From Clostridiales bacterium (GTDB taxonomy: Bacteria > Bacillota > Clostridia > Lachnospirales > WQUN01), in contig JAISWZ010000326.1 in NCBI GenBank assembly GCA_031270945.1, positions 1 to 32,362 of the forward strand: a stretch of DNA of 32,362 bases. Reading direction: 5' to 3'. Positions 1 through 9,600 of this stretch are shown here, piece after piece. The notes beneath the pieces are model-generated. The model ran no database searches, had not been told where the DNA came from, and saw only the letters and a list, made by a program, of their open reading frames with translations. The stretch's first letter is position 1. Each line of letters begins with the position of its first letter. Made by a program: the position numbers and the translations under genes.

Positions 1-203
1 GCTTGTCTCGCAGATTTTGCAATTGCAGAAAGTGTCGCTCAGTCTGCGTAGCGTCTACCCCGTTGATCCTCCAGTATCCACCATGGAATTTAAATGCCAA
101 CAAGCCTGTCCTCCACGTCTATCCCAAAATCTTAGTTCGACCCAGTAATAGTCAGCGCAATCATGATTGCAGCCGCAATAGTTGATATAGTCTTCAGCCT
201 CAT
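1..203 (-). pseudogene. Possible remnant of a small secreted protein gene
   Basis: An ATG at 203-201, preceded by GGGGCGATTGA, opens a 23-codon frame (MRLKTISTIAAAIMIALTIT...) that reads like a signal peptide with a basic N-terminus and hydrophobic core. It stops at TAA 134-132. Downstream towards the window edge, other minus-strand frames look protein-like (for example FKFHGGYWRINGVDATQTER) but carry stops and would need frameshifts to be joined. The simplest reading is a decayed gene for an exported protein, cut by the window edge. A short genuine peptide or chance are alternatives. No family recognised. Confidence 0.25.
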
Positions 204-426
204 TCAATCGCCCCTATTCGCATATTTGGATTCGTGGCCAGCCTTGGCATAGAGCAATCCCAGCTTAAAATCAATGGCTTGCAAAAGCCTCGCGATGGCT
301 CTTGAGCACATTTTATAACTTTTTGTATATATTCTTAATGTTCTTGCGCTTCTCATAAATCATATCGGCATGACTCTAATGCTGCTTTACTGTTAAAAGA
401 AGCTAATATCAACAGTTTGTGGCTCG

Positions 427-555
427 ACAGGGTGCCAGATTAGAATATGCTAATGCCCTGCCCCTCCCAGCCATTTTTCATTGCTAACGACCCAAAAAGG
501 GATGCGCTCGCGCATCCCTTTACAAAACAGGGTGCCAGATTAGAATATGCTAATG
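427..555. repeat. 29-bp direct repeat spaced exactly 100 bp
   Basis: The segment beginning ACAGGGTGCCAGATTAG occurs at 427-455 and again at 527-555, identical over 29 bp. Each copy is followed by a terminator-like hairpin with the same GATGCG core, so the duplicated unit is probably repeat plus hairpin (about 100 bp). Confidence 0.75.
496..521. terminator. Bidirectional terminator hairpin 1
   Basis: An 11-bp perfect stem, AAAGGGATGCG / CGCATCCCTTT, with loop CTCG. It has A-rich and T-rich flanks, so on the minus strand it is followed by TTTTT. It could end minus-strand transcripts of the zinc-ribbon/59-residue gene unit. Confidence 0.6.
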
Positions 556-563
556 ACCTAAAA

Positions 564-589
564 AAGGGGATGCGCTCTCGCATCCCCTT
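564..589. terminator. Bidirectional terminator hairpin 2
   Basis: An 11-bp perfect stem, AAGGGGATGCG / CGCATCCCCTT, with loop CTCT. Read on the minus strand it is followed by a run of T, as expected of an intrinsic terminator. Relative to hairpin 1 it has one extra G:C pair on both arms, so the stem was kept intact after duplication. Confidence 0.65.
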
Positions 590-845
590 ACAAAACCCGT
601 TCCCGGATCATCCACAAACTGCATATTTTCCCGCCAATGCACGGTTTGCAGCTATCCCCTAAATTTCTCGCAACAGGTTTCGCACCTTTGAGAAAAGCTT
701 GAATGCATGGGCTTTTTTTATCTTATCCCAGCCGCCACCTGCAAGCCCTTGTCAAAAACGCGAAGCCCAACTTTGCGCCTATATCAGCATCTCTCTTTTA
801 GTAGCGCCTCTTTTAAATCAGTGCCTCTCTTATAACAGCCTCTCC

Positions 846-1025
846 CTATACCGGAATATCCTCGCAAAGCGTGACCTTGAACGTCTTCATGTCTACGTAA
901 TTGCAAGCGGACTTATCAGGCTGAGCCGCTCTTTCTTTGTAAAGCATGCTGATTACCCGAAAAACCGCAATCGTGCCAGTTACCATTACGACCATGCCTA
1001 TTAGGTTGATAACTATATCAGTCAT
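846..1025 (-). CDS. Small membrane protein (59 aa), function unknown
   Basis: ATG at 1025-1023 sits 8 nt after a clear GGAG ribosome binding site, and the frame runs 59 codons to TAG. Residues about 4-28 form one hydrophobic membrane segment (IVINLIGMVVMVTGTIAVF), followed by a polar cytoplasmic or extracellular tail with two cysteines (about positions 41 and 54). It starts only 12 nt downstream of the stop of the zinc-ribbon membrane protein gene, so the two are probably co-transcribed and perhaps function together at the membrane. I do not recognise the family. The good ribosome binding site, codon use and tight spacing support a real gene. Confidence 0.6.
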   Translation of the reverse strand: MTDIVINLIGMVVMVTGTIAVFRVISMLYKERAAQPDKSACNYVDMKTFKVTLCEDIPV

Positions 1026-1037
1026 TTTTCCATCTCC

Positions 1038-2276
1038 TTATGTTAGCCTGTACAAAAAGTTGCAGATGACAAACCCTATGCCTATTATGATAAAAAATTG
1101 AAAAGCGACCTTTTCCCAGCTTATCGGCGTCTGCCCTGTGATCTTTCCGGTCTGGGCGTTCATGAAAAAGATGAACCTCTTTCCGTTGTATACTGTGCTC
1201 AACTGCCAAACAGGAAGAAGCGCGTACTTTACCCTGATGTTAGACACCCCGATCTTGCATTCCGACACAGTTGCGCCATACCCCTTCACAGAGTCCCTGA
1301 ATAGCCCTATAGCTGTGTTGTAGATCCTTCTTTCAACCCTTTTCATGCTGGCCATCTCGTCAACGTCTTGCTTGTACCCCATGAATCCCGCGAAATACCT
1401 GTCGTCATAGTCAACCAATTGCCTGAAGTCATAAGGCTCTATGGCTTCCATCTGCGAGTCGTTAAACCTCAATGATCCATCCGCAGGCAAGTTGGAGAAT
1501 TGCGCCGTCCCGGCCCGATTGAGCAAGTATCCCTTCCCGTCCTTTGTCGCAGAGTACTTCAGCATGATTCTTGTGTCGCAATCATAGAGCCAAAACGGGA
1601 CGTAATACGCCGCCACCTTCTCTATCTTCCCAGTAAAGTCTCCTGGAATAAGCTTCTTGCTCCTGGTGAACTCCGCAAGCCGGACTTTCACCTGCTCCCG
1701 GCTTATCTGAAACGGAATTATCTTGTCCGGACGCCTCTCATGCGCGCCCTCGTTTATTGTCATGTTAGTGCTTCCGCAATAAGGGCATTCCTTAGCCATA
1801 GCCAGCTTCTCAGCAACTATCTGCCCCCCGCAGGACGAGCAGCTGTATACCGAAACATTGTCAAGATCCCTCTGCGCTCCATAAGTCCGGCTTTCCCATG
1901 ATATCCCGCTATAGCTTTCAGGTGAAGCGCCAGCCATGGGTCTGCCTGTTACAGCCCCAATAACTCCAGAGAGCATCCCGCCTCCAGCGCCCAAGCCGCT
2001 GTACCCGCCCGATGAAGCGCCAGCAGAAGCGCCAGCAGATCTGCCTGTCGCGCCGCCAGAGCTCGCTCCAGGTTTGGCACCAATATTTGCAGCCGCCTCA
2101 GCAATCCGGCTTGCAGGACTGGCATCTTTCACAACAGGGCTTCCATGTCTCTCATCTTTCGCAGCCGGGCCGTCATCTTTCACAATGTTATAGCAAGCGC
2201 CGCAACTCTGGCATACAAGCGCGTTCATCTTAGCGTCAAAAACCAAAGCGCCTCCGCAAGAAAAGCAATTAGGCAT
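1038..2276 (-). CDS. Zinc-ribbon domain protein with C-terminal membrane anchor
   Basis: A 412-residue protein that starts with a TFIIB-like zinc ribbon (CFSCGGAL...CQSCG, about residues 4-27). A Gly/Ala/Ser-rich low-complexity linker follows at about 60-110. A second zinc ribbon (CSSCGG...CPYCGS, about 145-170) leads into a conserved domain of about 210 residues starting IIPFQISREQ, and the protein ends in one hydrophobic segment (FQFFIIIGIGFVICNFLYRL). Related proteins are common in Clostridia and are usually called TFIIB-type zinc ribbon-containing proteins; their role is not established. The start has only a weak ribosome binding site. A TTGACA-17-TAAATT promoter lies about 140 bp upstream. 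It heads a two-gene unit with the 59-residue membrane protein. The topology suggests a cytosolic domain tethered by its C-terminus. Confidence 0.8.
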   Translation of the reverse strand: MPNCFSCGGALVFDAKMNALVCQSCGACYNIVKDDGPAAKDERHGSPVVKDASPASRIAEAAANIGAKPGASSGGATGRSAGASAGASSGGYSGLGAGGGMLSGVIGAVTGRPMAGASPESYSGISWESRTYGAQRDLDNVSVYSCSSCGGQIVAEKLAMAKECPYCGSTNMTINEGAHERRPDKIIPFQISREQVKVRLAEFTRSKKLIPGDFTGKIEKVAAYYVPFWLYDCDTRIMLKYSATKDGKGYLLNRAGTAQFSNLPADGSLRFNDSQMEAIEPYDFRQLVDYDDRYFAGFMGYKQDVDEMASMKRVERRIYNTAIGLFRDSVKGYGATVSECKIGVSNIRVKYALLPVWQLSTVYNGKRFIFFMNAQTGKITGQTPISWEKVAFQFFIIIGIGFVICNFLYRLT

Positions 2277-2307
2277 ATGATCACAACCAATCTGTTTCGA
2301 TTTGGCA

Positions 2308-2336
2308 TTGCCATAGTACTGGATTGCCTTTATAAA
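2308..2336 (+). promoter_or_regulatory. Candidate sigma-A promoter
   Basis: TTGCCA, a 17-bp spacer, then TATAAA. It points rightwards although no plus-strand gene follows. A terminator-like hairpin occurs about 45-70 nt after the predicted start, which suggests a short transcript. Confidence 0.45.
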
Positions 2337-2342
2337 AAGCGT

Positions 2343-2407
2343 TTTTTATTACAGGCCGCACTGGGTCGCGCCCCTGGTATACACGCATATTTGCGTGCTT
2401 TTTTTAA
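2343..2407 (+). ncRNA. Candidate small antisense RNA (about 65 nt)
   Basis: Bounded by the plus-strand promoter at 2308-2336 and by a hairpin CACGCA-TATT-TGCGTG (2382-2397) followed by C and seven T. No open frame with a ribosome binding site lies inside. It would be complementary to the 5' leader of the zinc-ribbon gene, whose own promoter lies at 2413-2441 on the other strand. Inference only. Confidence 0.3.
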
Positions 2408-2412
2408 TAAAA

Positions 2413-2441
2413 AATTTACTCACATTAACCTCTTTTGTCAA
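2413..2441 (-). promoter_or_regulatory. Candidate promoter of the zinc-ribbon gene
   Basis: On the minus strand a perfect TTGACA (2441-2436) is followed by a 17-bp spacer and TAAATT (2418-2413). A start near 2406 would give a leader of about 130 nt before the zinc-ribbon gene. Confidence 0.5.
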
Positions 2442-2758
2442 ATGGAGGAATATTCTATTCTCCAATACCCCGTTTCCCTTCGACCTAAGCCCGCCCCGGA
2501 CATGGTGCCAACCAATGTCTTTTCCGTAGCTAGCCGCCATCTTGGCTCGCGGGTGCAAACCCCGATTAGCCAGAGATGAGTCGCGCCCTACTGACGCCTT
2601 TTTCTTTTTGCCTTTGAAAGCAATTAAAAGAAGGTGCATAAGCATAGGAACATTAGCAAGGGTCATAAGCGCAGGTCACAAGCATAGACATAAGGCGCGC
2701 ATTCTTACTTTATAGTTCTTTCAAGCCAAAATTGGGCATTGGCATAAATATAAAAAGA

Positions 2759-2787
2759 AAAGCCTGGAGCTTAAAGTTCCAGGCTTT
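2759..2787 (-). terminator. Terminator of the first stalk protein gene
   Basis: Ten-bp stem AAAGCCTGGA / TCCAGGCTTT. On the minus strand it is followed by a T-rich run (TTTTCTTTTTATATTT). It lies about 180 bp after the stop of the gene at 2970-5591, with a palindromic element in between. Confidence 0.65.
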
Positions 2788-2797
2788 GATTATAGGA

Positions 2798-2893
2798 GCA
2801 TATCCCAAAATTATATCCGAGGCGCCGGAAAAATCCGGCGTTGAAGCATTCGCCAGGATTTTTCCGGCGCCATTTCGGAATTTTGGGATATGC
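2798..2893. repeat. Dispersed palindromic element, copy A1
   Basis: 96 bp with ends GCATATCCCAAAATT and AATTTTGGGATATGC and an inner stem GGCGCCGGAAAAATCC / GGATTTTTCCGGCGCC. Close relatives occur at 13215-13338 and 25789-25884. It lies just downstream of the 2970-5591 gene, so it would be in the 3' end of that mRNA. Confidence 0.9.
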
Positions 2894-2969
2894 ACTAGGT
2901 TTTCGTGCCCGCAGGCAAAACGGCAGGATTACATTCCGGCATGCGACTCCTGCCATGTTTTAATAAATC

Positions 2970-5591
2970 TTAATGATTCTTTATATAGGCCTCAACCCAT
3001 TTAATTGCAGCTACGGCGTCATCAGTGTAGCTCTCTGGCAGGTCAGACAGGTAGTTGTAAACTGACGCCATTCCAAAGAGGCCAGGATCAGTGAAGTACC
3101 AAGTCACTGCCTGAATCGCTTCATACTCAAGTTTGTAGACGTTTGTTATGCAGTATCCAACATAGTACATCACGTCATTCGTTGCAATGCGTTTGGGCAC
3201 GAACTGCATGCTTGATGAACTAGGAGGCGTCGTCAATGTGAAGTTCATGCAGACAACCGACAAGTCGATATATCCGCTTCCATTGGCAGGTATCTCAAAC
3301 AGGTACTGTTCTGTAGGCATCAAATTCTGGAATTTAGGATCGCCGCTCTCGAAGTATACTCCGTACGGAATCCAGATCCATATTGGATAGTCCTTTTTGT
3401 TATAGATCCAGAAGCGATCTTCCCATAAGTTTCCGCCGCCGTAAGTGATGTCAATGTCCCCGTCCTCGAAAGCGTCAACGATATTCTTCTGAACAGGTGT
3501 CGGGGTGGGCGTGTCTCCAGGTATAGGAGTCGCTGTAGGCGCCTCCGTGGGAGTCGGCGTATCCGACGGAATCGGAGTCGGCGTATCTGTGGGCTCATCC
3601 GTAGGAGTCGGGATTGGCGAATCCGTAGGAATCGGCGTCACCGACGTCGTAGGCTTGAACGGCGTGTTTGTGGGCGTAGGCGACTTTGTGGGAGAGCTTG
3701 TGGGAGTGCTTGTGGGAGTATTTGTGTTTGTGGGTACCGGCGTAGATGTCGGAGAGTCAGTCGGCTCCGGCGTAGGCGTCGGTGAATCAGTTGGAACCGG
3801 CGTATTTGTAGGCGACGGCGTAGACGTCGGAGTCTTTGTGGGTGATGGTGTAGATGTCGGAGTCTTTGTAGGCGACGGAGTTGATGTCGCTGTATTTACA
3901 GGTGTAGGCGTGGGAGTCCCTGAACCGTCTCCGCCGCCGCTGCCACCAGGTGTAGGCGTGGGAGTTCCTGAACCGTCTCCGCCGCCGCTGCCACCAGGTG
4001 TAGGCGTGGGAGTCCCTGAACCGTCTCCGCCGCCGCTACCACCAGGTGTAGGCGTGGGAGTTCCTGAACCGTCTCCGCCGCCGCTGCCACCAGGTGTAGG
4101 CGTGGGAGTCCCTGAACCGTCTCCGCCACCAGGTACGGGTGTGGGCGTTCCTGATCCTTCACCGCCACCAGGTACGGGCGTGGGAGATCCATCGCCGCCA
4201 CCAGGTACGGGTGTCGGAGTCCCTGATCCATCACCGCCGCCAGGTACTGGCGTGGGCGTTCCTGATCCATCTCCGCCACCAGGTACGGGTGTGGGAGATC
4301 CATCGCCACCGTCACCAGGTACGGGTGTGGGGGTTCCTTCTCCACCGTCACCGCCACCAGGTACGGGTGTGGGCGTTCCAGTTCCGTCTCCAGGCTCCTC
4401 AGTCTTGGGGCCGTCAGGATCTGCAGGCCCGCTGGGAACGGTTATGTCGGTCGTGTTGCAAAGGCCGACCAATACGTCATCATCAGTTCCAAGGAGTCTG
4501 TCAGCGCCTCTGCTGAGGTACAAGCCATCAGAGTTGGGGCCGATGTAAGAAACTCCATTTGCGGTTACTACTGTGTAAATGTCATCGCTTGTGCCGATTG
4601 TTTCGTCCGGGCCAGCTGAGATCAGCTTTCCGAATGTCAATTCAGCCAAAATTTCATAATACGTGTTGTCATTGAGGTTAAGGTAGTCTTTGCCATCAGC
4701 GCCAACAACTGCTGAGTAGCGCTCGTCTACTATCGTTTCCTGAACGGTCTTTACAGGAGCGGATGTTGACAAAGCTATTGCAAGCGCTTGGCCGTTTGAT
4801 GTCCAGCCGCCCGCTTCCTCGAACTTGGTGTAGTTGTCCGGTCTCCCTTGGGCGTCCGATCCATCTACTGTTGCCATTTGGGAAACTACGTTTATAGCAT
4901 GGTAGTAATCTTCAGTCGGCGCCTTCAAGAGCTCAACTGAGTCAAGCAAAAGTCCGGTTGCGTCATTGGGCGCTACAAGTTGTGCCCAATATGCCCATCC
5001 ATCAGTGTCGAATACCCAGTAGCTGCCTATGGGAGATCCCATGGCTCTCCAGTCATCCATTGTCAAAGCTGTGGCATCGGGAGTCTTTCTGGCTCTTCTG
5101 CCAGCCGCGTTGATGTCAAGAGGTCCAAGATCGCTTGGGCTGCGGGTGTCAACGTAAGCTGTGCCTCTGTCGGCCACTGAAGCGGGGAAGTAGTACTTCT
5201 GTCCGCCAAACGTGAGCTTCCAGTAAGGTGTGAATACTGATTCCTGGCCATATACTATAGGCTTCCAGGAGTCTTTGTCAATAATAGTCGCTCCAGGATC
5301 AAGTGATACCGCCAATGAGCTGTCGAGCTTTGATCCAGCTCCGTCACCCAGCTCCATGTACTGGTCAAGCCTGAGGCGAACTATTACAGGATCCTTGCCC
5401 CAGTTTTCAACATATATGTCTTTGTTAGTGTCGCAGAAGTCATCATGCAAGGTTCCGCCGTTGTCTATCGAGACGGAGCCTTCCCATTCATTTACTGCGC
5501 TCTGGTTAAAGTTCACCCATGCGAACGTCCCTGTTATCACCAGAGCGACAAGCGCTACAGCAGCCAGAACGGCTAGTGCTTTCGGTTTCAT
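2970..5591 (-). CDS. Exported Pro/Thr-rich stalk protein with SipW/BsaA-like N-terminus
   Basis: About 873 residues from ATG 5591-5589 ([12 protein letters not shown]..., ribosome binding site AGAGG). An alternative ATG three codons upstream is too close to that site. The order is: hydrophobic export segment ending [12 protein letters not shown], typical of SipW-processed TasA/BsaA-type matrix proteins; a head domain to about residue 385 with GTLHDDFC and two G-x-D-x-x-x-G-T-x-D-D segments that may bind calcium; a low-complexity stalk (about 390-700) of [12 protein letters not shown]-like units; and a compact C-terminal domain (about 705-873) with [12 protein letters not shown], Cys781 and Gln827-x-x-Trp830. 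It is a paralogue of the gene at 6694-10668. No LPXTG anchor or C-terminal membrane segment is visible, so surface retention is unexplained. Probable role: surface or matrix adhesin (inferred). Confidence 0.85.
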   Translation of the reverse strand: MKPKALAVLAAVALVALVITGTFAWVNFNQSAVNEWEGSVSIDNGGTLHDDFCDTNKDIYVENWGKDPVIVRLRLDQYMELGDGAGSKLDSSLAVSLDPGATIIDKDSWKPIVYGQESVFTPYWKLTFGGQKYYFPASVADRGTAYVDTRSPSDLGPLDINAAGRRARKTPDATALTMDDWRAMGSPIGSYWVFDTDGWAYWAQLVAPNDATGLLLDSVELLKAPTEDYYHAINVVSQMATVDGSDAQGRPDNYTKFEEAGGWTSNGQALAIALSTSAPVKTVQETIVDERYSAVVGADGKDYLNLNDNTYYEILAELTFGKLISAGPDETIGTSDDIYTVVTANGVSYIGPNSDGLYLSRGADRLLGTDDDVLVGLCNTTDITVPSGPADPDGPKTEEPGDGTGTPTPVPGGGDGGEGTPTPVPGDGGDGSPTPVPGGGDGSGTPTPVPGGGDGSGTPTPVPGGGDGSPTPVPGGGEGSGTPTPVPGGGDGSGTPTPTPGGSGGGDGSGTPTPTPGGSGGGDGSGTPTPTPGGSGGGDGSGTPTPTPGGSGGGDGSGTPTPTPVNTATSTPSPTKTPTSTPSPTKTPTSTPSPTNTPVPTDSPTPTPEPTDSPTSTPVPTNTNTPTSTPTSSPTKSPTPTNTPFKPTTSVTPIPTDSPIPTPTDEPTDTPTPIPSDTPTPTEAPTATPIPGDTPTPTPVQKNIVDAFEDGDIDITYGGGNLWEDRFWIYNKKDYPIWIWIPYGVYFESGDPKFQNLMPTEQYLFEIPANGSGYIDLSVVCMNFTLTTPPSSSSMQFVPKRIATNDVMYYVGYCITNVYKLEYEAIQAVTWYFTDPGLFGMASVYNYLSDLPESYTDDAVAAIKWVEAYIKNH
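3901..4131 (-). repeat. 48-bp tandem repeat inside the stalk region
   Basis: Nearly identical 48-bp units beginning at 3901, 3949, 3997, 4045 and 4093 (the last partial) encode 16-residue [16 protein letters not shown] units. Copies differ by only a few bases, so unit number may vary by slippage or recombination. Confidence 0.9.
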
Positions 5592-6136
5592 TAAATTCAT
5601 CGCCTCTGTTCTTAGATTTCCGTATAAAAGGATCGCGCCTATGCGATTAAGACTTTTTAAGCTTTGCGAGCCCCCAGCTCGCATTTATCCTCCGTATTTC
5701 CTTGGCGCAAAAGCGTCGCGGATTCGGCTCTTTGCTATATGACCCGCGATTTGCTTTGCCCTATGCGCGCGTTTTCTCGTATCACATCCCAATTTCAGGA
5801 TATGACATCAGTAGGCTTGACACGAATCCGTGTCCCTGCACACAGCCAGAAGCATGGCGTTGCCTGAGCGTTCGCCTTTTCTGGAAACATGCACTAAGTC
5901 TTAGCCATCCTCCTCAGTATTGCGCACCACCTCCCTTCATGGATTTGAGCGCTGACGTTAGCCAGCAAAACTGAAAAGCCTCGAGACAGCTGCGCCCTAG
6001 CGGCTGGCGCAGAATTGCATGGCTTTTCCGTACGCTTGCAACAAGCCTTGCGTATATGATATCGACTTGTCTCGCAATGAAGCGCAAAAAAGTTTTCGCA
6101 AGCGTCTGCGGAACATCCCAATTTAAGCGCCGGATA

Positions 6137-6216
6137 GATCCCAAAATCCCGATAAGGCGCCGACAATGCTTTAACGCGCGACTTTTTCAAGCCTCGGATT
6201 TAATTTTGGGCTGTGC
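6137..6216. repeat. Degenerate palindromic element, B type
   Basis: It retains GATCCCAAAAT, GGCGCCGA, AATGCTTTAACGCGCGACT and TTTTTCAAGCC...AATTTTGGG, matching the B-type copies at 19141, 30965 and 31930. The terminal GCATAT is decayed. Confidence 0.6.
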
Positions 6217-6574
6217 CCTTAATTTAGGACAATCTCTTGCCGCTTGCCTAGAATGCTCGCCAAGATCACGGGCGCTAAACTCAAAATCGAAAACAGCGAA
6301 CAAGAGCGCTTCCCAAGGTCTGCAAATCCCAAAATTTCGGAACGCGCCATTCATCCTGCTTTCTTTCGTGAGTTGCCAGCAAACAGCGCTGGCGCAAATT
6401 TTTGCTTGTCCATAAGCCTAGGGTTTTAAATTTTCCCGTTCATAAGAATATCGGCGTTCCATAGCCACAAACTTAGCTGTTTACCCAAATTTCCTGATAT
6501 TTCGCTGATTTCCGTCACGTCGGCGCTTAATGCTTGAAAAATCCGACATCCAGCGCCAAAGCGCTTAGCAACAA

Positions 6575-6601
6575 AGGGCCTGGAACCTGATCCCAGGCCC
6601 T
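6575..6601 (-). terminator. Terminator of the second stalk protein gene
   Basis: Stem GGGCCTGG / CCAGGCCC, followed on the minus strand by TTTGTTG. It lies about 95 bp after the stop. The CCTGG core resembles the terminator of the paralogous gene at 2759-2787. Confidence 0.55.
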
Positions 6602-6614
6602 CCTTGACACCACG

Positions 6615-6675
6615 CGCATCCCCAATTTCAAGGGCTTGCAAAAGTCAACGCAAGGCTTTTGCAAGCCACGGATAC
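6615..6675. repeat. Degenerate palindromic element with 12-bp perfect inverted repeat
   Basis: GGCTTGCAAAAG at 6633-6644 and CTTTTGCAAGCC at 6656-6667, flanked by CATCCCCAATTT. This corresponds to the GGCTTGCAAAAGTC arm of the B-type copy at 19141-19234. Confidence 0.55.
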
Positions 6676-6693
6676 GCTTTAACTTGTTTCAGT

Positions 6694-9600
6694 TTACGGC
6701 TTGAGCTGCGCCTGAATGGCTTTGATCGCCTCTACAGCCCTTTCAGCATCATCCTTGGTGAAGTTGTAGACAGCCGCCAAGTCGAAATGGTCTGTAAAGA
6801 ACCAAACGATGGACTGCACCGCTTCAAAGCTGAGATCAGAGTACTCATTCGCAAGGAAGTATGCCACGTAGTTCATCACTTCGTCTTCATCAAACTTCTT
6901 TGGCACGAAATTAAAGTTTTCGTCTGGGGCTTTCAGCATCAGATCCATGCAGGCCGTGTCAAGCTCAATTGTGATCTCGCCATAAGCCGGCACCCATATG
7001 GGCTCGTATTCCTTGACGATAATAAGGTCTTGATACTCAGGATCTTGGCTTTCAAACCAGATGCCATACGGGAATGTGATCAATATCGGCTCGCCTGTCT
7101 TGTTGACAATTATGACTTTGATAGGATCGTCATAACCGCCGCCGCCAGAATCAACATCGATTTCGCCATCTTCATAAAGATCTGCCAAGTCTTTCCCGGT
7201 TGGCGTGGGGGTCGGAGGCGGCGTCTTTGTAGCTACCTCAGGCCTCGCAGTCGGAGTCGGAGTGTTAGTTTCCGATCCTGAGCCACCAGGCGGGGTTGGC
7301 GTAGCTGTTCCCGATCCTGAACCGGCAGACGGGGTTGGCGTAGCCGTTCCCGATCCTGAACCGGCAGACGGGGTTGGCGTAGCTGTTCCTGAGCCTGAAC
7401 CAGCAGACGGGGTTGGCGTAGCTGTTCCCGAGCCGCCAGGCACTGGAGTTCCTGTAGTTACCCCAGGCGTCTTAGTCGGGGACGGGGACGGTGAAGGAGT
7501 ATTAGTTCTCGTTCCTGGGCCAGGTGGGGGAGTCACTGATCCGGATCCACCAGGCGTGGGAGTCACTGTAGCTGTTCCCGAACCGCCAGACGGCGTGGGA
7601 GTCACTGTTCCACTTCCAGATTCACCAGGCGTGGGAGTCACTGTTCCAGTTCCCGAGCCACCAGGCGTGGGAGTCACTGTTCCACTTCCCGAGCCACTAG
7701 GCGTGGGAGTCACTGTTCCGCTTCCAGAACCACTAGGCGTGGGAGTCACTGTTCCAGTTCCCGATCCACTAGGCGTGGGAGTCACTGTTCCGCTTCCTGA
7801 GCCTCCAGGCGTGGGAGTCACTGTTCCTGAGCCGCCAGGCACTGGAGTTCCTGTTGTTGCCCCAGGCGTCTTAGTCGGGGACGGGATGGGAGTATTAGTT
7901 CTCGTTCCTGCGCCAGGCGTGGGAGTCACTGTTCCGGATCCCGATCCACCGGGCGTGGGAGTCTTTGTAGCTGTTCCTGAACCACCACCAGGCGTGGGAG
8001 TCACTGTTCCGGATCCCGATCCACCAGGCGTAGGAGTCTTTGTAGCTGTACCTGACGAGCCGCCAGGTGTGGGAGTCTTTGTAGCTGTTCCCGAACCGCC
8101 AGACGGCGTGGGAGTACTCGTAAGCGTCCTAGTCGGAGACGGGGACGGTGAAGGAGTATTAGTTCTCGTTCCTGGGCCAGGTGTGGGAGTCACTGTTCCG
8201 GATCCCGATCCACCAGGCGTGGGAGTCTTTGTCGCTGTACCTGACGAACCGCCAGGTGTGGGAGTCTTTGTCGCTGTTCCCGAACCGCCAGATGGCGTGG
8301 GAGTAGCAGTCTCATTTCCTGAGCCACCAGACGGGGTTGGGGTTGGAGTTCTCGTTCCAGCGCCTGGATCGTCTGGACCGCCAGGGCCATCAGGCCCTTC
8401 GGTTGGCGTGGGTACAGGAGAGCCTGTTCCTGATCCTGGGACAGGTGTGGGGGTCTTTGTGGTTACCCCAGGCGTCTTAGTCGGAGACGGGATGGGAGTA
8501 TTAGTTCTCGTTCCTGCGCCAGGCGTGGGAGTCACTGTTCCGGATCCCGAGCCACCAGGCGTGGGAGTCTTTGTAGCTGTTCCTGAACCGCCAGACGGGG
8601 TGGGCGTAGCTGTTCCCGATCCTGAGCCTCCAGGCGTGGGAGTCTTTGTGGTTACCCCAGGCGTCTTAGTCGGGGACGGGGACGGGGAAGGAGTATTAGT
8701 TCTCGTTCCTGCGCCAGGCGTGGGAGTCACTGTTCCGGATCCCGAGCCACCAGGCGTAGGAGTCTTTGTAGCTGTACCTGAACCGCCAGACGGGGTGGGC
8801 GTAGCTGTTCCCGATCCTGAGCCTCCAGGCGTGGGAGTCACTGTTCCACTTCCCGAGCCACCAGGCGTGGGAGTCACTGTTCCACTTCCCGAGCCACCAG
8901 GCGTGGGAGTCACTGTTCCGCTTCCCGAACCACCAGGCGTGGGAGTCACTGTTCCGCTTCCCGAACCACCAGGCGTGGGAGTCACTGTTCCGCTTCCTGA
9001 GCCACCAGGCGTGGGAGTCACTGTTCCGGATCCCGAGCCACCAGGCGTGGGCGTAGCGGTTTCAGATCCTCCGCCACCAATCGGGGTGGGGGTGGGGGTT
9101 CTCGTTCCTGCGCCAGGCCCATCAGGCCCTTCGGTTGGCGTGGGCGCTGGAGTAACTGTTCCAGATCCTGAGCCACCGGGCGGGGTGGGCGTAGCTGTTT
9201 CAGATCCTGAGCCACCAGGCGGGGTCGGCGTAGCTGTTCCCGGGCCAACTGGGCCACCAGGCGAAGGTGTAGCTGTTCCTGGGCCGTCTGGGCCGCCAGG
9301 CGTGGGCGTAGCCGTTCCTTCTGGGCCATCAGGGCCGCCAGGCGTGGGCGTAGCTGTTCCTTCTGGGCCATCAGGGCCGCCAGGCGTAGGCGTAGCCGTT
9401 CCTTCTGGGCCGTCTGGGCCGCCAGGCGTGGGCGTAGCCGTTCCTTCTGGGCCATCAGGGCCATCTGTCGGAGTCGCTAAAGGCGACCCTGTGGGAGTGG
9501 GAGTCGGAAGCTCATACCGATCTTCCACTTCGACGTTGCAAAGGTTGACGTAAACGTCATCCGCAGTGCCAAGGAGCCTGTCCGCCCCTTTGCTGAGGAA

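Larger units (their letters stand above)
204..845. other. Intergenic region with repeats and terminators, no gene seen
   Basis: No convincing coding frame. Around 260-300 is a degenerate trace of the dispersed palindromic element (a GCAAAAGCCTCGCGATGGC-like core beside ATCCCAGC). Then comes the 100-bp direct repeat with two hairpins listed separately, a weak hairpin followed by seven T near 692-717, and a short tandem repeat of a CTCTTTTA/CTCTTATA type at about 789-846. Confidence 0.5.
2277..2969. other. Intergenic region with promoters, terminator and one repeat element
   Basis: No further gene seen. It holds the two opposing promoters and candidate small RNA listed separately, a small hairpin (TGGAG...CTCCA near 2443-2465), the terminator at 2759-2787 and one full palindromic element. 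Confidence 0.5.
5592..6693. other. 1.1-kb intergenic region between the two stalk protein genes
   Basis: No credible gene. It carries the leader of the first stalk gene. In that leader, on the minus strand, TTAATC-17-TTATAC near 5645-5617 is a weak promoter candidate, and a GCGAGC/GCTCGC hairpin lies near 5668-5684. It also has two degenerate palindromic elements and the terminator of the second stalk gene. Confidence 0.45.

Noticed and set aside
2732-3004. Recurrent protein-like translations such as IPKFRNGAGK / IISEAPEKSGVEAF
   Set aside because: They arise from open frames across copies of the palindromic element (also near 25766 and 13200) and lack ribosome binding sites, so they are not a protein family.
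3505-4548. Long plus-strand frame with Val/Gly/Pro repeats opposite the first stalk gene
   Set aside because: It is the antisense of the Pro/Thr stalk repeats, which are free of stops in that frame. It has no ribosome binding site, signal or domain, and the minus-strand protein has clear head and tail domains.
7592-9466. Tandem repeats as a CRISPR array
   Set aside because: The units are adjacent, without unique spacers, and keep a reading frame that continues into conserved domains. No cas gene is present.
7205-9553. 782-codon plus-strand frame opposite the second stalk gene
   Set aside because: Same reason: a by-product of the tandem 36- and 42-bp units. Neither its start nor its end coincides with gene signals.
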